From Leishmania donovani (Eukaryota; Euglenozoa; Kinetoplastea; Trypanosomatida; Trypanosomatidae): 64,000 nt of DNA. A model generated the notes under the pieces. The model made no database searches. It had not been told where the DNA came from and saw only the letters and a program-made list of their open reading frames with translations. The stretch spans positions 61,505 through 125,504 of the forward strand of contig NC_018263.1 in NCBI RefSeq assembly GCF_000227135.1, written 5' to 3'. The number at the start of each line of letters is the position of its first letter. The stretch's first letter is position 1. Positions 10,353-21,338 of this stretch are shown here, in pieces. The translations under genes were made by a program, and so were the position numbers.

Positions 10353-11314
10353 TCACACGAGGGTGCGCTTGCGGGAGTAATTGGAAGCCTAGAGAGAGGA
10401 GCGGTTGAAGCGGAGCGAACAAAAAAAAAAACGCGGCAACGGCAGCGGTACGCGCAAAGGGAACCTTGGCGGCCACGCAGCGAGAGCGAGCGAGAAGGAG
10501 AGCGGCAGGCACGCAGAGAAGTAACAACATAGAGAAAGGGGGCGGGAGTAGCTTGCGGGAAGGCCGTGCAAGTGCGAGCTCGTGCACCCTTCGTTTCGGT
10601 GCACACTGGAACCCGATGGAGGATCGGCCACGACACCGCGGGAAAGCGCACAAGGGATGCGATAGTGTCATTGGAAGTGCCCCTCAGCCATTCAAGGTGA
10701 CTGAGGGGAGAGGTGATTCAACGTGGTCGGCTCAGCACCACCACCACCACCCCTGTGGTGCGGCGTTCTTTTTTGTTTTGCCACACACGGATGCACATGC
10801 CAGGGGAGAGAAAAGGGGACCAGATTCGCCTGCGTGCCCTCGCTCCCTTGAAAAGAGCGGATGCGCCTCAAAAGAGAAGCGGGCGCATGCGTGCCGCACA
10901 AAGGTGCAGTATGTGGGTATGGGCCGGCGCACCGAGGGCAAGAGAGTTCGGAAGAGTGCCTGGGGTGAGAAGGGAGATGACGACGAGCGGCGTTTGCAGC
11001 GTCAGGAGTGCAGTTCCCTTTTTTCCCATAGTTGTGTGCTTTTTCGGTTGAAGAAGCAAAGCCGATGTATACAATAGCCATCGCCGGTCATTCGTCACCA
11101 ACAACAACGCCGCAACCTCAGAGAGAGAGCATATGTTCACATGAGAGAGAGAGGCGGCGGGAGCGCGGCATCGCGTCAGCTGGCAGGAGGGACCACAGCG
11201 AAAAACAGTAATACAAAAAGAGAAAGAAGAAATGTCCCTTTTTCGGTTCCTTGCGCTCACACGCGCACAGCCGCCACGCACAGAGGTGCACAGGCGGCAA
11301 GGTGGCGCGGGCCG
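10353..11314. other. Intergenic spacer upstream of the FKBP gene
   Basis: Holds the acceptor signal at 10389-10436 and a short CAC trinucleotide run near 10737-10752. No gene is recognised; this is probably the 3' UTR of the coiled-coil gene at 11315. Confidence 0.6.
10389..10436 (-). promoter_or_regulatory. Predicted spliced-leader acceptor for the FKBP gene
   Basis: On the minus strand, a T-run of about 11 followed by a CT-rich stretch (10391-10432) ends in CTCTCTAG, with the AG at 10389-10390. It is a textbook trypanosomatid polypyrimidine tract plus AG, leaving a 5' UTR of about 37 bases. Confidence 0.6.
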
Positions 11315-12025
11315 TCAGCGGAACTGCTCTCGCACACGCCCCTTGAGGGAGTCGTTCTCCTGCTCGAGCTTTTTGTTGCGCACCATCAGCTTTTCCGCGC
11401 GCGTCTCCTCCAGTAGCAGCTGCTTGCGCATCTCCTCGCGTCGCTGCGCCAGTGCATTCACACTGTTCCGCGACTCCTCCTGCACCACCCTCAGTTTCTG
11501 TTTCACCTCAGCCACCTCGCGCTTGAGCTCCTCGCACTGGGCGCGAGACTTCTCCAAACGCTGCTCCAGCTGGCGACGATCTGCCTCGAGTGACTGACAC
11601 TTGTCTGCGAGGGTGTGGCGGTTGCCTGAGGCTGCTCCGCCGCTCTGAATGGCGGCAATCAGTAATACCGCGTCGCTGTAAGAGCAGGCGAACTGTGGTG
11701 ACAGGTGCGGAACAAGCGAGTGAAGCTCGTAAAAGGCCGCCTCGTCGCGCTCCTCCCAGACATGCGAGGCCGCCTTCCTTGGCTCCGGCGGCGAGACCGG
11801 CCGCGAGGAAGAGCAGCGGCGTGCAGCTCTCTGACGAACCGCGGCGGTCTCGGCCCGCGAGGCGCGATACTCTGCCTCCAGCTGCTGTAATCGCTGTGCC
11901 TGAGCGCCCGACGTCGTCAGCGGTATGAGGGTGTTTGACCTGATAGTCGGCACCTCTGGAAGGTTATCGTCATCGCTGTCGAAGAGCATTCGTATAACTA
12001 AAGCGCAGACTGTTCTCGAATCCAC
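11315..12025 (-). CDS. Hypothetical coiled-coil protein
   Basis: A protein of 236 residues with no domain I recognise. An acidic N-terminal patch (DSDDDNLPEVP) is followed by a basic, Ser/Arg-rich linker with short helical stretches. From about residue 130 to the end it is almost entirely heptad-like and charged (QLEQRLEKSRAQCEELKREV and onward), predicting a long coiled coil. A second in-frame ATG at codon 13 (11987-11989) begins MLFDSDDD and could be the real start. Coding status is supported by consistent GC-rich third positions, the extended coiled coil and correct placement in the array. A structural or cytoskeletal role is only a guess. Confidence 0.75.
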   Translation of the reverse strand: MDSRTVCALVIRMLFDSDDDNLPEVPTIRSNTLIPLTTSGAQAQRLQQLEAEYRASRAETAAVRQRAARRCSSSRPVSPPEPRKAASHVWEERDEAAFYELHSLVPHLSPQFACSYSDAVLLIAAIQSGGAASGNRHTLADKCQSLEADRRQLEQRLEKSRAQCEELKREVAEVKQKLRVVQEESRNSVNALAQRREEMRKQLLLEETRAEKLMVRNKKLEQENDSLKGRVREQFR

Positions 12026-13304
12026 ATTTTATAAGTCGGTCGAGGCGCTCGAGGCGCACGTTTCGATTCGCTATCAATGCGAAAAATGCCGAGCGTGGTT
12101 GTATGTAGTGGACTCAAGCGGCACTTCTCTCAGCAGCAAGTAGCTTACACCCTCGGGCACACCAGCTGCAGACACAAGCACACGCACGCACGCACGGCTT
12201 TTTCTTCTTCCTCTTGGGCATGCCGTGTTGGGAGAGAGGAGTCGCGGGTGGGGGAGTGCGGGAAGGACACGGTAAAAGTGAGTAGTGAGATGTTGAGCAG
12301 CAGATGTCAGCCATCCCTGCTGCTGGCTCCTACCGTGGAACGTTGGAGGAGTTCATGAGGCGTGAAAGGGGTACACAGCACCGCTTTGGCATCAACGCCG
12401 CACCACAGAGTTTGTACGGACAAGGAAAGGTACGATCCGCCCCGTCTACGCACGGTCGTGTCTCACTCGATCTGTCGCCCTTTTCGTCATGCTCCGAGTC
12501 GATAGAGGCGCTACGCCGATGCACCGTCGAGGAAGATGCCACGCACACACACACACAAGCCTGCAAAGAAGCTTCTCCCCCTCTCCTGTGGGATGCCTTT
12601 AGGGAGCGTGTATGTGTGTAGGGGATGTGCGGCAGCGCTATCATGTTGATTCGTTAGCCACTTCCTTTCACTGAAGCGATGGGAATAGTTAGAAGCTTTT
12701 AGGGGCACACATGCACACACGCGGGGTCACAACAAAAAGGCAAACAGAAAGCAGAGAAGAGACGAGCGCGCACGCATACGCAGGCGCACGAGTGAAAAAG
12801 AAAAAGCGAGAGCGAGACACGCGTGCGTGTGCACATCTCTTCTTGAACATCAAGAAATGGCCTTGTCCACTCACCGCGACGCTCCCGTCTCTCGCATGCG
12901 CTCTCCCTCTCTTTTCGTCTTCCTGACGAGTTGCAGCGGCAGTTTTGCATTCACGGCACAGCCACTCCTCAACTTTACTTAAAATTCAAAGAGAAAGAAC
13001 CTCACACCCACCCAAAAATACACGCACACAGACACCACACACACACACGCACGCACACGCGCTTGGGTAGTTAGCGCCTCACTCGGCCGGGCGCATACAC
13101 GGCGACACACGGAAGATCACGAAAACCAAAAAAAAAGAAATACAGAGGCGTGCATGTGAAACTCGGACAGGCGCACGGGCAACGCACTCCCTCGGCGGTG
13201 CTATCGCAGACATCAGCGTCGTAGGGGGGCACTCTCAGGCATTCCTCTACGCAAGCGACCGCCCTTCACAGCCGCCGACCTTACAGCGTCCAGTGTCGCC
13301 GCGC
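12026..13304. other. Intergenic spacer upstream of the coiled-coil gene
   Basis: CA-rich tracts occur at about 12176-12192 and 13019-13064, with an A-run near 13129-13138. No gene seen; likely the long 3' UTR of the eIF3 subunit L gene. Confidence 0.6.
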
Positions 13305-14939
13305 TCAGTTGTCGTTACGGTTGAAGAGGTTGCTTGTCATAGGCTGCGCAGCCATCTTCTGACGCGGGTAGCGGTTCGCGTTGTTGTTGTTCCTGTTCGC
13401 GCTGCCGGCGTTATTGCCGACGCCGCCGTGCAGCTGCTGCTGATTGGGGCGACGCTTCTGGTCGCGCTGATCCCTGCGCTTGTTGCCGCCTTCATCGCGG
13501 TTGCGGGTCTGGTTGAACTTGCGCTTCGCCATTTCGATGTCGCGCTGCGTGTTCTTGATCTTGTTCAGCAGCTTCTGCTCTATGCCGCCAAACGTCATAC
13601 TGGGCACCACCTCGACGTTGTCATCCTGCACAATGCAGTCGAACTCGGAGCTAGACGTGAAGACGCCCTGCAGCAGGTCCGCCGTCACGCCGTCGTGAAC
13701 CAGCTGGCGAGAGCGCATCTTGAGTGCGAACAGCGGCGCATAGCCATCGTCGACCTCCAGCAGCGTCTCGAGAAGGTTCATCTTGGTGTTCTGGTACACC
13801 TTGAAGTACCCGCGAAGCTTGATGATGTCCTGCTGCTGCTGCACCGCGCGACGGAACATGCGCGCCTGCAGCTCGCGACCCTCCGACCCCTTCACCGGCG
13901 ACCCATCCGACGGCGGCACAGTGAGAAATTTGGGGCTACAGCGGTCAAACACGTCACGGAAGCGCTCCTCGTCACCGGTGCGCAGGCTTTCGCGGTCGTC
14001 CTCGAAGGCGGCCACCTTGCGGCTGTCGAGGTATGAGGTGAGGTTGTTGATCGGCATGCCACCCAGCACACGAGCGCAGACGTACATGTATGCCGCATCC
14101 TGCTGCACGCGCTCGGAGAAGCGACGGCCGTTAAGCTTCACCGTGACGCAGCGGCGGAAGGCGTTGCTGGCGTCCTCGAAGCGGTGGATCATCAGATAGC
14201 TGAAGCCGATGTGGTAGAACACGGAGACCGCGCACGGCGACACCCGCGTCAGCACGGCACGGCCCTTGTTGTACACGTCGAGGGGCTCCAAGTCCGTGAG
14301 GGCGGAGTAGTAGTCGCCGAGGAGCACGTTCAGCTTCGACTTGGTCACAATTGCGTAGAAGCCGCTAAGCGCACCTGTGTTCGGGCCGCGGTGAATGTCG
14401 TCCAGAAAGTCCGGCTCCTTCACCAGCTCGAGCAGGCGTGAGTTGTCGACGACCTCGTTGAGAAGACGCGACACCTCCGGCACAGCCCAGATGCCCTCCG
14501 TGGCAAAGACCTTCTGATACACCACCGTCATCTGATAGAGAAACTCATCAAAGATGTCCCACAGCATCCAGTTCGGCAGCTCGTAGCTCTTCAGCATCGG
14601 GAGGAGCTCACTGTACGTCTTCCACGCCCCCTCCGCGTCGGGAGCCCTCACGGAGCGGTTGTCCATGAACAGGTGCTTGTAGAAGAGGAAACTGTAGACC
14701 AGCTCCGCCATGCGGTTGCCACGAAAGCACGACGACACCTGCTCAAGGCGGAGCGCCGGCCAGGAGCGAAACTGACCGTGGCCGGCCATGTAATAATTCT
14801 TGGTAAGCGCATCAAACTGCGACTCGTAGAGGTCGTGCATCGCCGCCGCGTCGCGGCGCTCCACCGCGCGGTTCAGTCCACGAAAGAACTGGTACACATC
14901 GCGAGGAATATCGGTCTCAATATCGGGGTTGGTCGCCAT
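13305..14939 (-). CDS. EIF3L: Eukaryotic translation initiation factor 3 subunit L
   Basis: A 544-residue PCI-containing subunit of the eIF3 complex, which bridges the 40S subunit and eIF4F during translation initiation. The N-terminal block contains features typical of eIF3l: YESQFDALTKNYY, the WPALRLEQVSSCF region and SFLFYKHLF. A middle helical-repeat region carries LGDYYSALTDLEPLD and FYHIGFSYLMIHRFEDASNAFRRC, typical of TPR/PCI scaffolds. The last 60 residues are rich in Asn, Arg and Gln (repeated NNNN and KRR), a low-complexity tail that may bind RNA. The open frame extends 35 codons further upstream, but the ATG at 14937-14939 (MATNPD) gives the family-like N-terminus. Confidence 0.92.
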   Translation of the reverse strand: MATNPDIETDIPRDVYQFFRGLNRAVERRDAAAMHDLYESQFDALTKNYYMAGHGQFRSWPALRLEQVSSCFRGNRMAELVYSFLFYKHLFMDNRSVRAPDAEGAWKTYSELLPMLKSYELPNWMLWDIFDEFLYQMTVVYQKVFATEGIWAVPEVSRLLNEVVDNSRLLELVKEPDFLDDIHRGPNTGALSGFYAIVTKSKLNVLLGDYYSALTDLEPLDVYNKGRAVLTRVSPCAVSVFYHIGFSYLMIHRFEDASNAFRRCVTVKLNGRRFSERVQQDAAYMYVCARVLGGMPINNLTSYLDSRKVAAFEDDRESLRTGDEERFRDVFDRCSPKFLTVPPSDGSPVKGSEGRELQARMFRRAVQQQQDIIKLRGYFKVYQNTKMNLLETLLEVDDGYAPLFALKMRSRQLVHDGVTADLLQGVFTSSSEFDCIVQDDNVEVVPSMTFGGIEQKLLNKIKNTQRDIEMAKRKFNQTRNRDEGGNKRRDQRDQKRRPNQQQLHGGVGNNAGSANRNNNNANRYPRQKMAAQPMTSNLFNRNDN

Positions 14940-17440
14940 TTCTGCAAAAACTTGTGTGAGTTTCCTCTGTATTGTTGTTTGGGGGAGCTCAGCGGGCGGC
15001 TGAGCGACGATTCGGAAGTGAACAGGAAAATGAAGATGGCACAATCAGGCACAACCACCAAGAGCAGATGCACACACAGACACACCTGGTAGACGGGGAA
15101 AGAGGGAGTGTAAGGTGGGTAGGAGGGGATCACTGCGCGGCCGTGTTTTTGTGGTGGAAGGAGGTGGGGGCATCGGTTGTGTTGGTAGAGACCCATCGGT
15201 GCGCGGCAGCAGCAGCAGCAGAGAAAAAGAAGAAAAGAAGGGATGGAGGCAGGCAGAGAATGGAAGTGAGTGCGGTGGAGGGTAGTCGTAGTGCCAACGG
15301 AGCAATGCTGATGGTGAGGGCAAGAAGCACGTGCACTGCCCCGTGGATCGCTCGAGTATCGGTGTGGGGTACACTAGCGATGGCAATACACTGAGGGCCC
15401 CCTGCCCATGCCATCGCAGAATGTGCTTGAATATGACGCGCACCTCCACGAGGAAGGAGACGACTTTCTCCCTACGGTGCCGCCTGCTCTCGACTTTCAC
15501 CGTTGCGCGCAACAAATCGTAACCATAAGAACAAAGCGGGGTGAAGGGTTTCCATGGCGGGGTGCTGCACTGGTGTTTTGTGCTAAGGTGCCGCTGATGT
15601 GCCGTTGTTCGTGTACCACTGGCACCTCGCAATCAATCGCGGCAAAAGCGAGGGGCGCTGAGACAGTGTGCAGGCAGGCATATATGACGGCCGACAAGCA
15701 CGCCCACGCACGCCGATGCACGCGTGTGTGCACGGATAAGACGAGAGAGGGGCACACAGCGGATAAGGAACAAAAAAAAGAAAGGTGCTGCAAAGAGAAG
15801 AGCCTGCATCCCATTTCGATGCCGAGAATGAGAAGACTCCCTCTACGACTTGCAGGTCATCCTGCTGCACTTCACCACTGCGCTGCTGTTTCTGTTTTCG
15901 TTTTGCCTCGCTCCCTCAGCTGCCGCACATCCCGCGACCGCCCCCCTCGAGGCAAAGAGCACCAATATCGTCGCACGTGAAAAGAAAGAACCAGCACACG
16001 GCTAAGCAGGGAAAGGGCAAGCAGACACACGCGCGGGCGCATGCGCCCATTCTCCATGTCTGCAGGCAGGGTGTATGTGGTTGTCTTCCAGTAACTATAA
16101 AAGACAGACGGCGAGGCGGGCGCACAAGGAAAAGGGGCCGTAAAAGGCGCGTCGCAGTCCTCCACCCTGCCTCGCGCAGCTTTGCGCACCGTCGCCCTCC
16201 ATCAGGTCCTCTGTCCGCACACACGCACACACCGCTTTTGGGCATATCCTCGCATGCCCGCACGCATCACGGACACACAGGCATTATGACCACGGATGCG
16301 TGCAATAGGCGGTGACGGGGATGAAGAAGGCTTCGCGCATGTGTGCATGCGTGCGTGAGTGCGCGGACGGTAGTCAGGCAAATCTTCAAAGGGACGCGGG
16401 GCAGTTGAGAAGAGGAAGTGAGATCCGGAGGAGGAGGGGCGAGGAGAGGAGGGCGAAGACGTTCACAAACGGAGGACAAAAAAAATACACGAAAGCCCAA
16501 ACAGAAGACGAAGAAGTGTGCGCGGTACGAAATCGTTTTAGAAGGAAAGTGAAACGGGAAAGAGGGCAGGCAGAAGGAAAGACCCGAAAGCCCAGAAAGT
16601 AAAAATAGACGAAAAGGTCGAGGCGGTCTGCTGAACATGGCGTTGAACCTGCTGCTCAGCGAGAGAATGCTTCGCATGCCTTTTGGTGGAGTTTGTGTGT
16701 TTCCTTTTGGTCCCTTATCGAGTGACCAAAAACTCTGGCGATGGTCTTGATGTGGCGGTGTGCTCTCCCTCTCTGCTGAACAGCCGCTCATCCATGTGCG
16801 GGCACCCACGCAACATCACAGGGTGCCGTCACCACACATGGCCGACGCTTGGAGCAATACAAAAAAAAAAAGAGAGGCCGCGGACAACGGGCAGGACAGC
16901 GACGAGAAACAAGCAAAGTTCAGATATCATCGGCGGCTGAGGAAGGGGGGGGAACAGAATACGCAGCTACAGGATCCTCGGATCCCTGTCTCATGACCGC
17001 GAATCACAACGACTACACGAATCCCACCTGAAGCACGCTGGCCTGATATCCTTTTGTGCGTGCGTCCTTCGAGAGCCTCGTCTTCATACGTCATGTGAAT
17101 GGTAGGTTTCACCAAAGAAGGTCGAATCCAACTGATAGGGAGGTCGGCACACACAGAGTGGAGGAGGGCATTGTGTACCTGTGTCCGGCACAGGAGAGGG
17201 AGTCCGTCAGCGAGTCAGTGCGGGGGGCGCATGATGAATACCACGCCACCTCCTTCTCTTCTGGGTTCTGCCCGGCTGCCTCTCGCCTCTGCCAAAGACG
17301 GGCAGCCTCTACAGTACTACCTCAGGTGTGCAGTGTCATGGAGCCTGTGATCACGCATTGATGTGTCCAGCGGACTGGATAGCTGTATGTTTGTGTAGGC
17401 TCTGGATCTCGTCGTCGAGGCGGTTTGCTGTTTCTTCAGC
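14940..17440. other. Long intergenic spacer, left part
   Basis: About 2.5 kb without a credible gene. It carries purine-rich plus-strand stretches near 15200-15300 and 16380-16620 and an A11 run near 16860. Frames of up to 195 codons on either strand are low-complexity. Together with 17441-19003 it makes a gene-free span of about 4 kb (876 bases of it N), probably 3' UTR of the xylulokinase gene plus 5' signals for eIF3L. Confidence 0.55.
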
Positions 17441-18879
17441 GTGTCCACTCTCTGCCATACAGCACGAGCTCAGCTTCACTCCACAGCGGCCCTGTCACAC
17501 GCCCCATCGCCTGGTGTGAAGCAGCGCTGGAAACGCGCGTTGCAGCAACGCAACGACTCGGTCACCAGTGCACGGGCCCGGCCCACATACTCTACCCATC
17601 ACGGCCGCCTCGCAGGCCGGCTCACAGCCGCTCCTCCAATCACGCCGGCCGCCACCTCTGGTACATTCCCCCTCCCCCTCCTCGTCGGGTGACACTCACG
17701 CTCCCCACCACCAGTAGGCAGTGTGCNNNNNNNNNNNNNNNNNNNNNNNNNNNNNNNNNNNNNNNNNNNNNNNNNNNNNNNNNNNNNNNNNNNNNNNNNN
17801 NNNNNNNNNNNNNNNNNNNNNNNNNNNNNNNNNNNNNNNNNNNNNNNNNNNNNNNNNNNNNNNNNNNNNNNNNNNNNNNNNNNNNNNNNNNNNNNNNNNN
17901 NNNNNNNNNNNNNNNNNNNNNNNNNNNNNNNNNNNNNNNNNNNNNNNNNNNNNNNNNNNNNNNNNNNNNNNNNNNNNNNNNNNNNNNNNNNNNNNNNNNN
18001 NNNNNNNNNNNNNNNNNNNNNNNNNNNNNNNNNNNNNNNNNNNNNNNNNNNNNNNNNNNNNNNNNNNNNNNNNNNNNNNNNNNNNNNNNNNNNNNNNNNN
18101 NNNNNNNNNNNNNNNNNNNNNNNNNNNNNNNNNNNNNNNNNNNNNNNNNNNNNNNNNNNNNNNNNNNNNNNNNNNNNNNNNNNNNNNNNNNNNNNNNNNN
18201 NNNNNNNNNNNNNNNNNNNNNNNNNNNNNNNNNNNNNNNNNNNNNNNNNNNNNNNNNNNNNNNNNNNNNNNNNNNNNNNNNNNNNNNNNNNNNNNNNNNN
18301 NNNNNNNNNNNNNNNNNNNNNNNNNNNNNNNNNNNNNNNNNNNNNNNNNNNNNNNNNNNNNNNNNNNNNNNNNNNNNNNNNNNNNNNNNNNNNNNNNNNN
18401 NNNNNNNNNNNNNNNNNNNNNNNNNNNNNNNNNNNNNNNNNNNNNNNNNNNNNNNNNNNNNNNNNNNNNNNNNNNNNNNNNNNNNNNNNNNNNNNNNNNN
18501 NNNNNNNNNNNNNNNNNNNNNNNNNNNNNNNNNNNNNNNNNNNNNNNNNNNNNNNNNNNNNNNNNNNNNNNNNNNNNNNNNNNNNNNNNNNNNNNNNNNN
18601 NNGAGACGCGTCCGAGCCACGCCGGCACTCCGCCGAATCATGTGGGTGGTACAAGCGTGTTCGCTGCCGCAGGTCTCTCCAGCGCGGCACCATCCAGGAC
18701 TCGGCCACAAGCATCCCTAGCGACGCATTGCTCTGGCCGCCCCACGTCGCAGATACTTGACCCTGTCACTACCAGAGGTGGTTCGGCATATGGAGGGGAT
18801 AGGCACTGCTGTGGCCTTACCACCGATTCGGTACTGGATCCTGAAATGTCACGCACTGACATGGGCCCGCCGTCATCAG
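17441..18879 (-). mobile_element. SIDER-like degenerate retroposon, copy B, interrupted by an N-gap
   Basis: The two sequenced parts, 17441-17726 and 18603-18879, line up without a visible mismatch with copy A (8439-8724 and 8745-9021). Between them copy A has only 20 bases, mainly the G-tract, whereas here 876 Ns (17727-18602) are recorded. Either the gap is a sizing error caused by the homopolymer and repeat, or something is inserted here. The flanks outside the element differ from those of copy A, so this is a separate locus. Confidence 0.62.
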
Positions 18880-19003
18880 TGGGTCGCGAGGGGAACAGAA
18901 GCGAAAAAGGGAAGGAAAACGGAAGCCGGCAAACGGCACGAAAAAAAAAACGGGTAATGTGCGGTGCGCTCGGCGAACGTTGTCGGGCATGCCGGTGTGT
19001 AGC
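18880..19003. other. Short spacer between SIDER-like copy B and xylulokinase
   Basis: A purine-rich stretch with an A-run near 18941-18950. Part of the presumed 3' UTR of the xylulokinase gene. Confidence 0.5.
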
Positions 19004-20467
19004 TTACAGCTTGGCGTTCATGACTGGTTTCAGCTGCTTGTACAGCTCGTCATAAATCACGCGGCGCTTCTTGTACTGCTCGTGCTTCTTCATGTCGGGC
19101 TGGTGGGTCTCCTTCAGCGGCAGGCAAGGCAGCAGCTCCTCCAGTGGGCGCGTCTCTACGGCGATCTGTGCGAGGCGGCAGGCGCCGAGGGCAGGGCCCA
19201 CCTCCGAGCCGACGCAGTAGTCCATCGGGTAGCCGCTGACATCGGCCAGCATCTGGCGCCAGAAGCGGCTGCGCGAGCCGCCGCCGATGAGGGCAATATT
19301 GCTCGGCTCCACGCCGCAGCGGTGCACGGCGGCCATGCCCTGAGCCAGGGCAAAGCTCACGCCCTCCAGCACCGCGCGCGCCAGCTCTGGGCGGCTGTGG
19401 TGGGAGGTGAGGCCAAAGAAGACGCCCTTCGCGTTCGGGTTGTTGTGCGGCGTGCGCTCGCCGGCGAGGTAGGGCAGGAAGTACAGGGGACGCTCATCGA
19501 AGTTCTTTGCCTTCGTCGCTTCGCTCACAAATTCGTCGACGCTCCAGCACCCTGTCAGCTTCGCAGCCCACTCCAGGCACACGGCGCAGCTGAGGATGAC
19601 TGACATCAGGTGCCAGCGCTCCGGAAGCGCGTGGCAGAAGCTGTGGACCGCCTCCTTCGTGTTGTAGTGGAAGCCGTCAGAGACGACAAAGTACACGCCC
19701 GACGTTCCGAGGGAGAGCATCGCCTGGCCCGGCTTGAAGAGGCCTGCACCGACAGCACCGGCTTCATTATCGCCGCCACCGCCCACCACTGGCACGCGGT
19801 TCATGTTCCAGCGCTTCGCCACGTCCGCCGAAAGCTTGCCGGTGATCTCCGACCCCTCATACAGTTTCGGCATATTGGCGCGGCTGAGCCCGGTCGCGCG
19901 CAGAATGTCATCATTCCAGTCGCGCTTGCCTGTGTCCATCCACATGGACCCGGAGGAGTCCGACATCTCAGAGGCAAAGTCGCCAGTCATGAGGAAGCGG
20001 ACGTAGTCTTTCGGGAGCAGCACTTTGTCCACCTTGGCGAAGATCTCCGGCTCGTGCTTCTTGACCCACAGGAGCTTACCAGCCGTAAAGCCGGGCATCA
20101 TCAGGTTACCGGTGATGTCGCGCGACTTGGGCACTGCCTTCTCGAGCTCCTCGCACTCGCGGTAGCAGCGGCCGTCGCACCAGAGGATGCACGGGCGCAG
20201 CACCTTGTGGTTCTTGTCGAGGAGCGTGGCCCCGTGCATCTGGCCCGACAGGCCAATCGCGCGGACGCTGCTCATGTCCTGACGCTTCTTGAGCTCGTCC
20301 ATGGCGCTATTGATGGCCGTCCACCACGAGTCAGGGTCCTACTCATTCCACAGCGGGTGCGGGCTGGAAACCGTCAGGGGGGCAGAGGCGCTGTCGGCGA
20401 TTCGCCCGTCACTCCTCATCAAGGCAATCTTGATGCCCGAGGTACCAATGTCGATGCCGGCGTACAT
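19004..20467 (-). pseudogene. Xylulokinase (FGGY family) with an in-frame stop at codon 43
   Basis: The reading frame from the ATG at 20465-20467 begins MYAGIDIGTSGIKIAL, the phosphate-1 loop of FGGY sugar kinases. It runs to codon 42 and meets TAG at 20339-20341. From codon 44 it continues unbroken (DPDSWW and on) to the stop at 19004, for 487 codons in all. At the stop position the family normally has glutamine in W-[SN]-E-Q-D-P, so CAG to TAG, a single C-to-T change, explains it. Downstream features are intact: LSGQMHGATLLD, LWCDGR, the GGGGDNEAGAVGAG motif with the catalytic Asp, LSLGTSG, GERTPHNNP and GGGSRSRFW. Xylulokinase phosphorylates D-xylulose to feed the pentose phosphate pathway. 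Starting at the next ATG (20300-20302, codon 56) would drop the nucleotide-binding loop and is unlikely to give activity. It may be a true nonsense allele or a base-call error. The otherwise perfect frame favours a recent or artefactual change. Confidence 0.88.
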
Positions 20468-21338
20468 GATTGTCGCACAGAGCGGTGGTTGGGAAGGGAA
20501 AAGAAATAGAGAAGTGCGCTCGTATTGCTAGGTTCTGAGTTTGGGGTGAGCATAGAGAATAGCACCCACGCCCGCGAAAAGAAAAGAGGGCCGCGTGCGG
20601 ATGGCGATAGACTGAGAGCGCAAGGCAGAGGAGAGACAGAGAGAGGGAAGACGTGGCGAGCGATCATCTGCGTGAGGGAGGCAGCGCACATGAGTGCAAC
20701 GCGCAGGAGTCCGACGGCAAACGACGGCGTTTCATTTTCGTTTTGTCTTTTTCTCGAGGGGTGCAAGTGCTTCCGCATTGCAGAGCAGTGAGAGGCGGAG
20801 GCAGAGGAAAGGGTAGGAAGAGAGTGCGACAGTCCGAGAGCAAGCAGTCGTAGGGAAACGGTCAGAGACAAGATGCACTGCACGTCGAATTTAGGGAGCA
20901 TACGCAGACGTTGGCGAGGTACTAAAAAAGAGTTGTGCGCCCCCTCCCCCCCTACACACACTAAGCACCTCCGCTGTTGGTTGCTCGCGACAAGGGAGCA
21001 GAGCGGGAGCCGCGCAGCACACGTGTAAAAGTAAAGCGCAGCTCTCGGTGACAGCGTCCGTCGCATCACCTTTTCGAGTTCGACCATATCAGCTTAGCCG
21101 AGAAAAAAAAAGCGGTGTGGTGAGTCGATTAGGTAGCACCATCGAGGCATCCAGCCGAGATGCACCGAAGCACCTCGTTGGCGTCGAGTCAGAAGGACAT
21201 TGGTGGGTGGCTGTGAAAGCTTAACGCCCATCCATGAAGCAGTACCGCCTTCTCGCGCACGCACGTAAAGCCGCGAGGCACCAGGTGGAGCTGGAGAAGA
21301 GGGAGAGAAGATCGACAAAGCGCGGTGCGCAGAGAAAA
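20468..21338. other. Intergenic spacer upstream of xylulokinase
   Basis: Pyrimidine-rich on the minus strand at about 20490-20515 and 20570-20590. No AG lies between the nearer tract and the start codon, so the acceptor is probably the AG near 20530. An A9 run lies near 21102-21110. No gene seen. Confidence 0.5.

Noticed and set aside
16740..17340. Possible further SIDER fragment left of copy B
   Set aside because: I compared it with copies A and C on both strands and found no shared block longer than chance.
17425..19055. Long frames running through the N-gaps
   Set aside because: They are open only because N codons were not counted as stops; the real flanks are SIDER-like non-coding sequence.
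19610..20509. Plus-strand open frame of 299 codons over the xylulokinase gene
   Set aside because: It is the shadow of the GC-rich third positions of the minus-strand gene, whose motifs are unmistakable.
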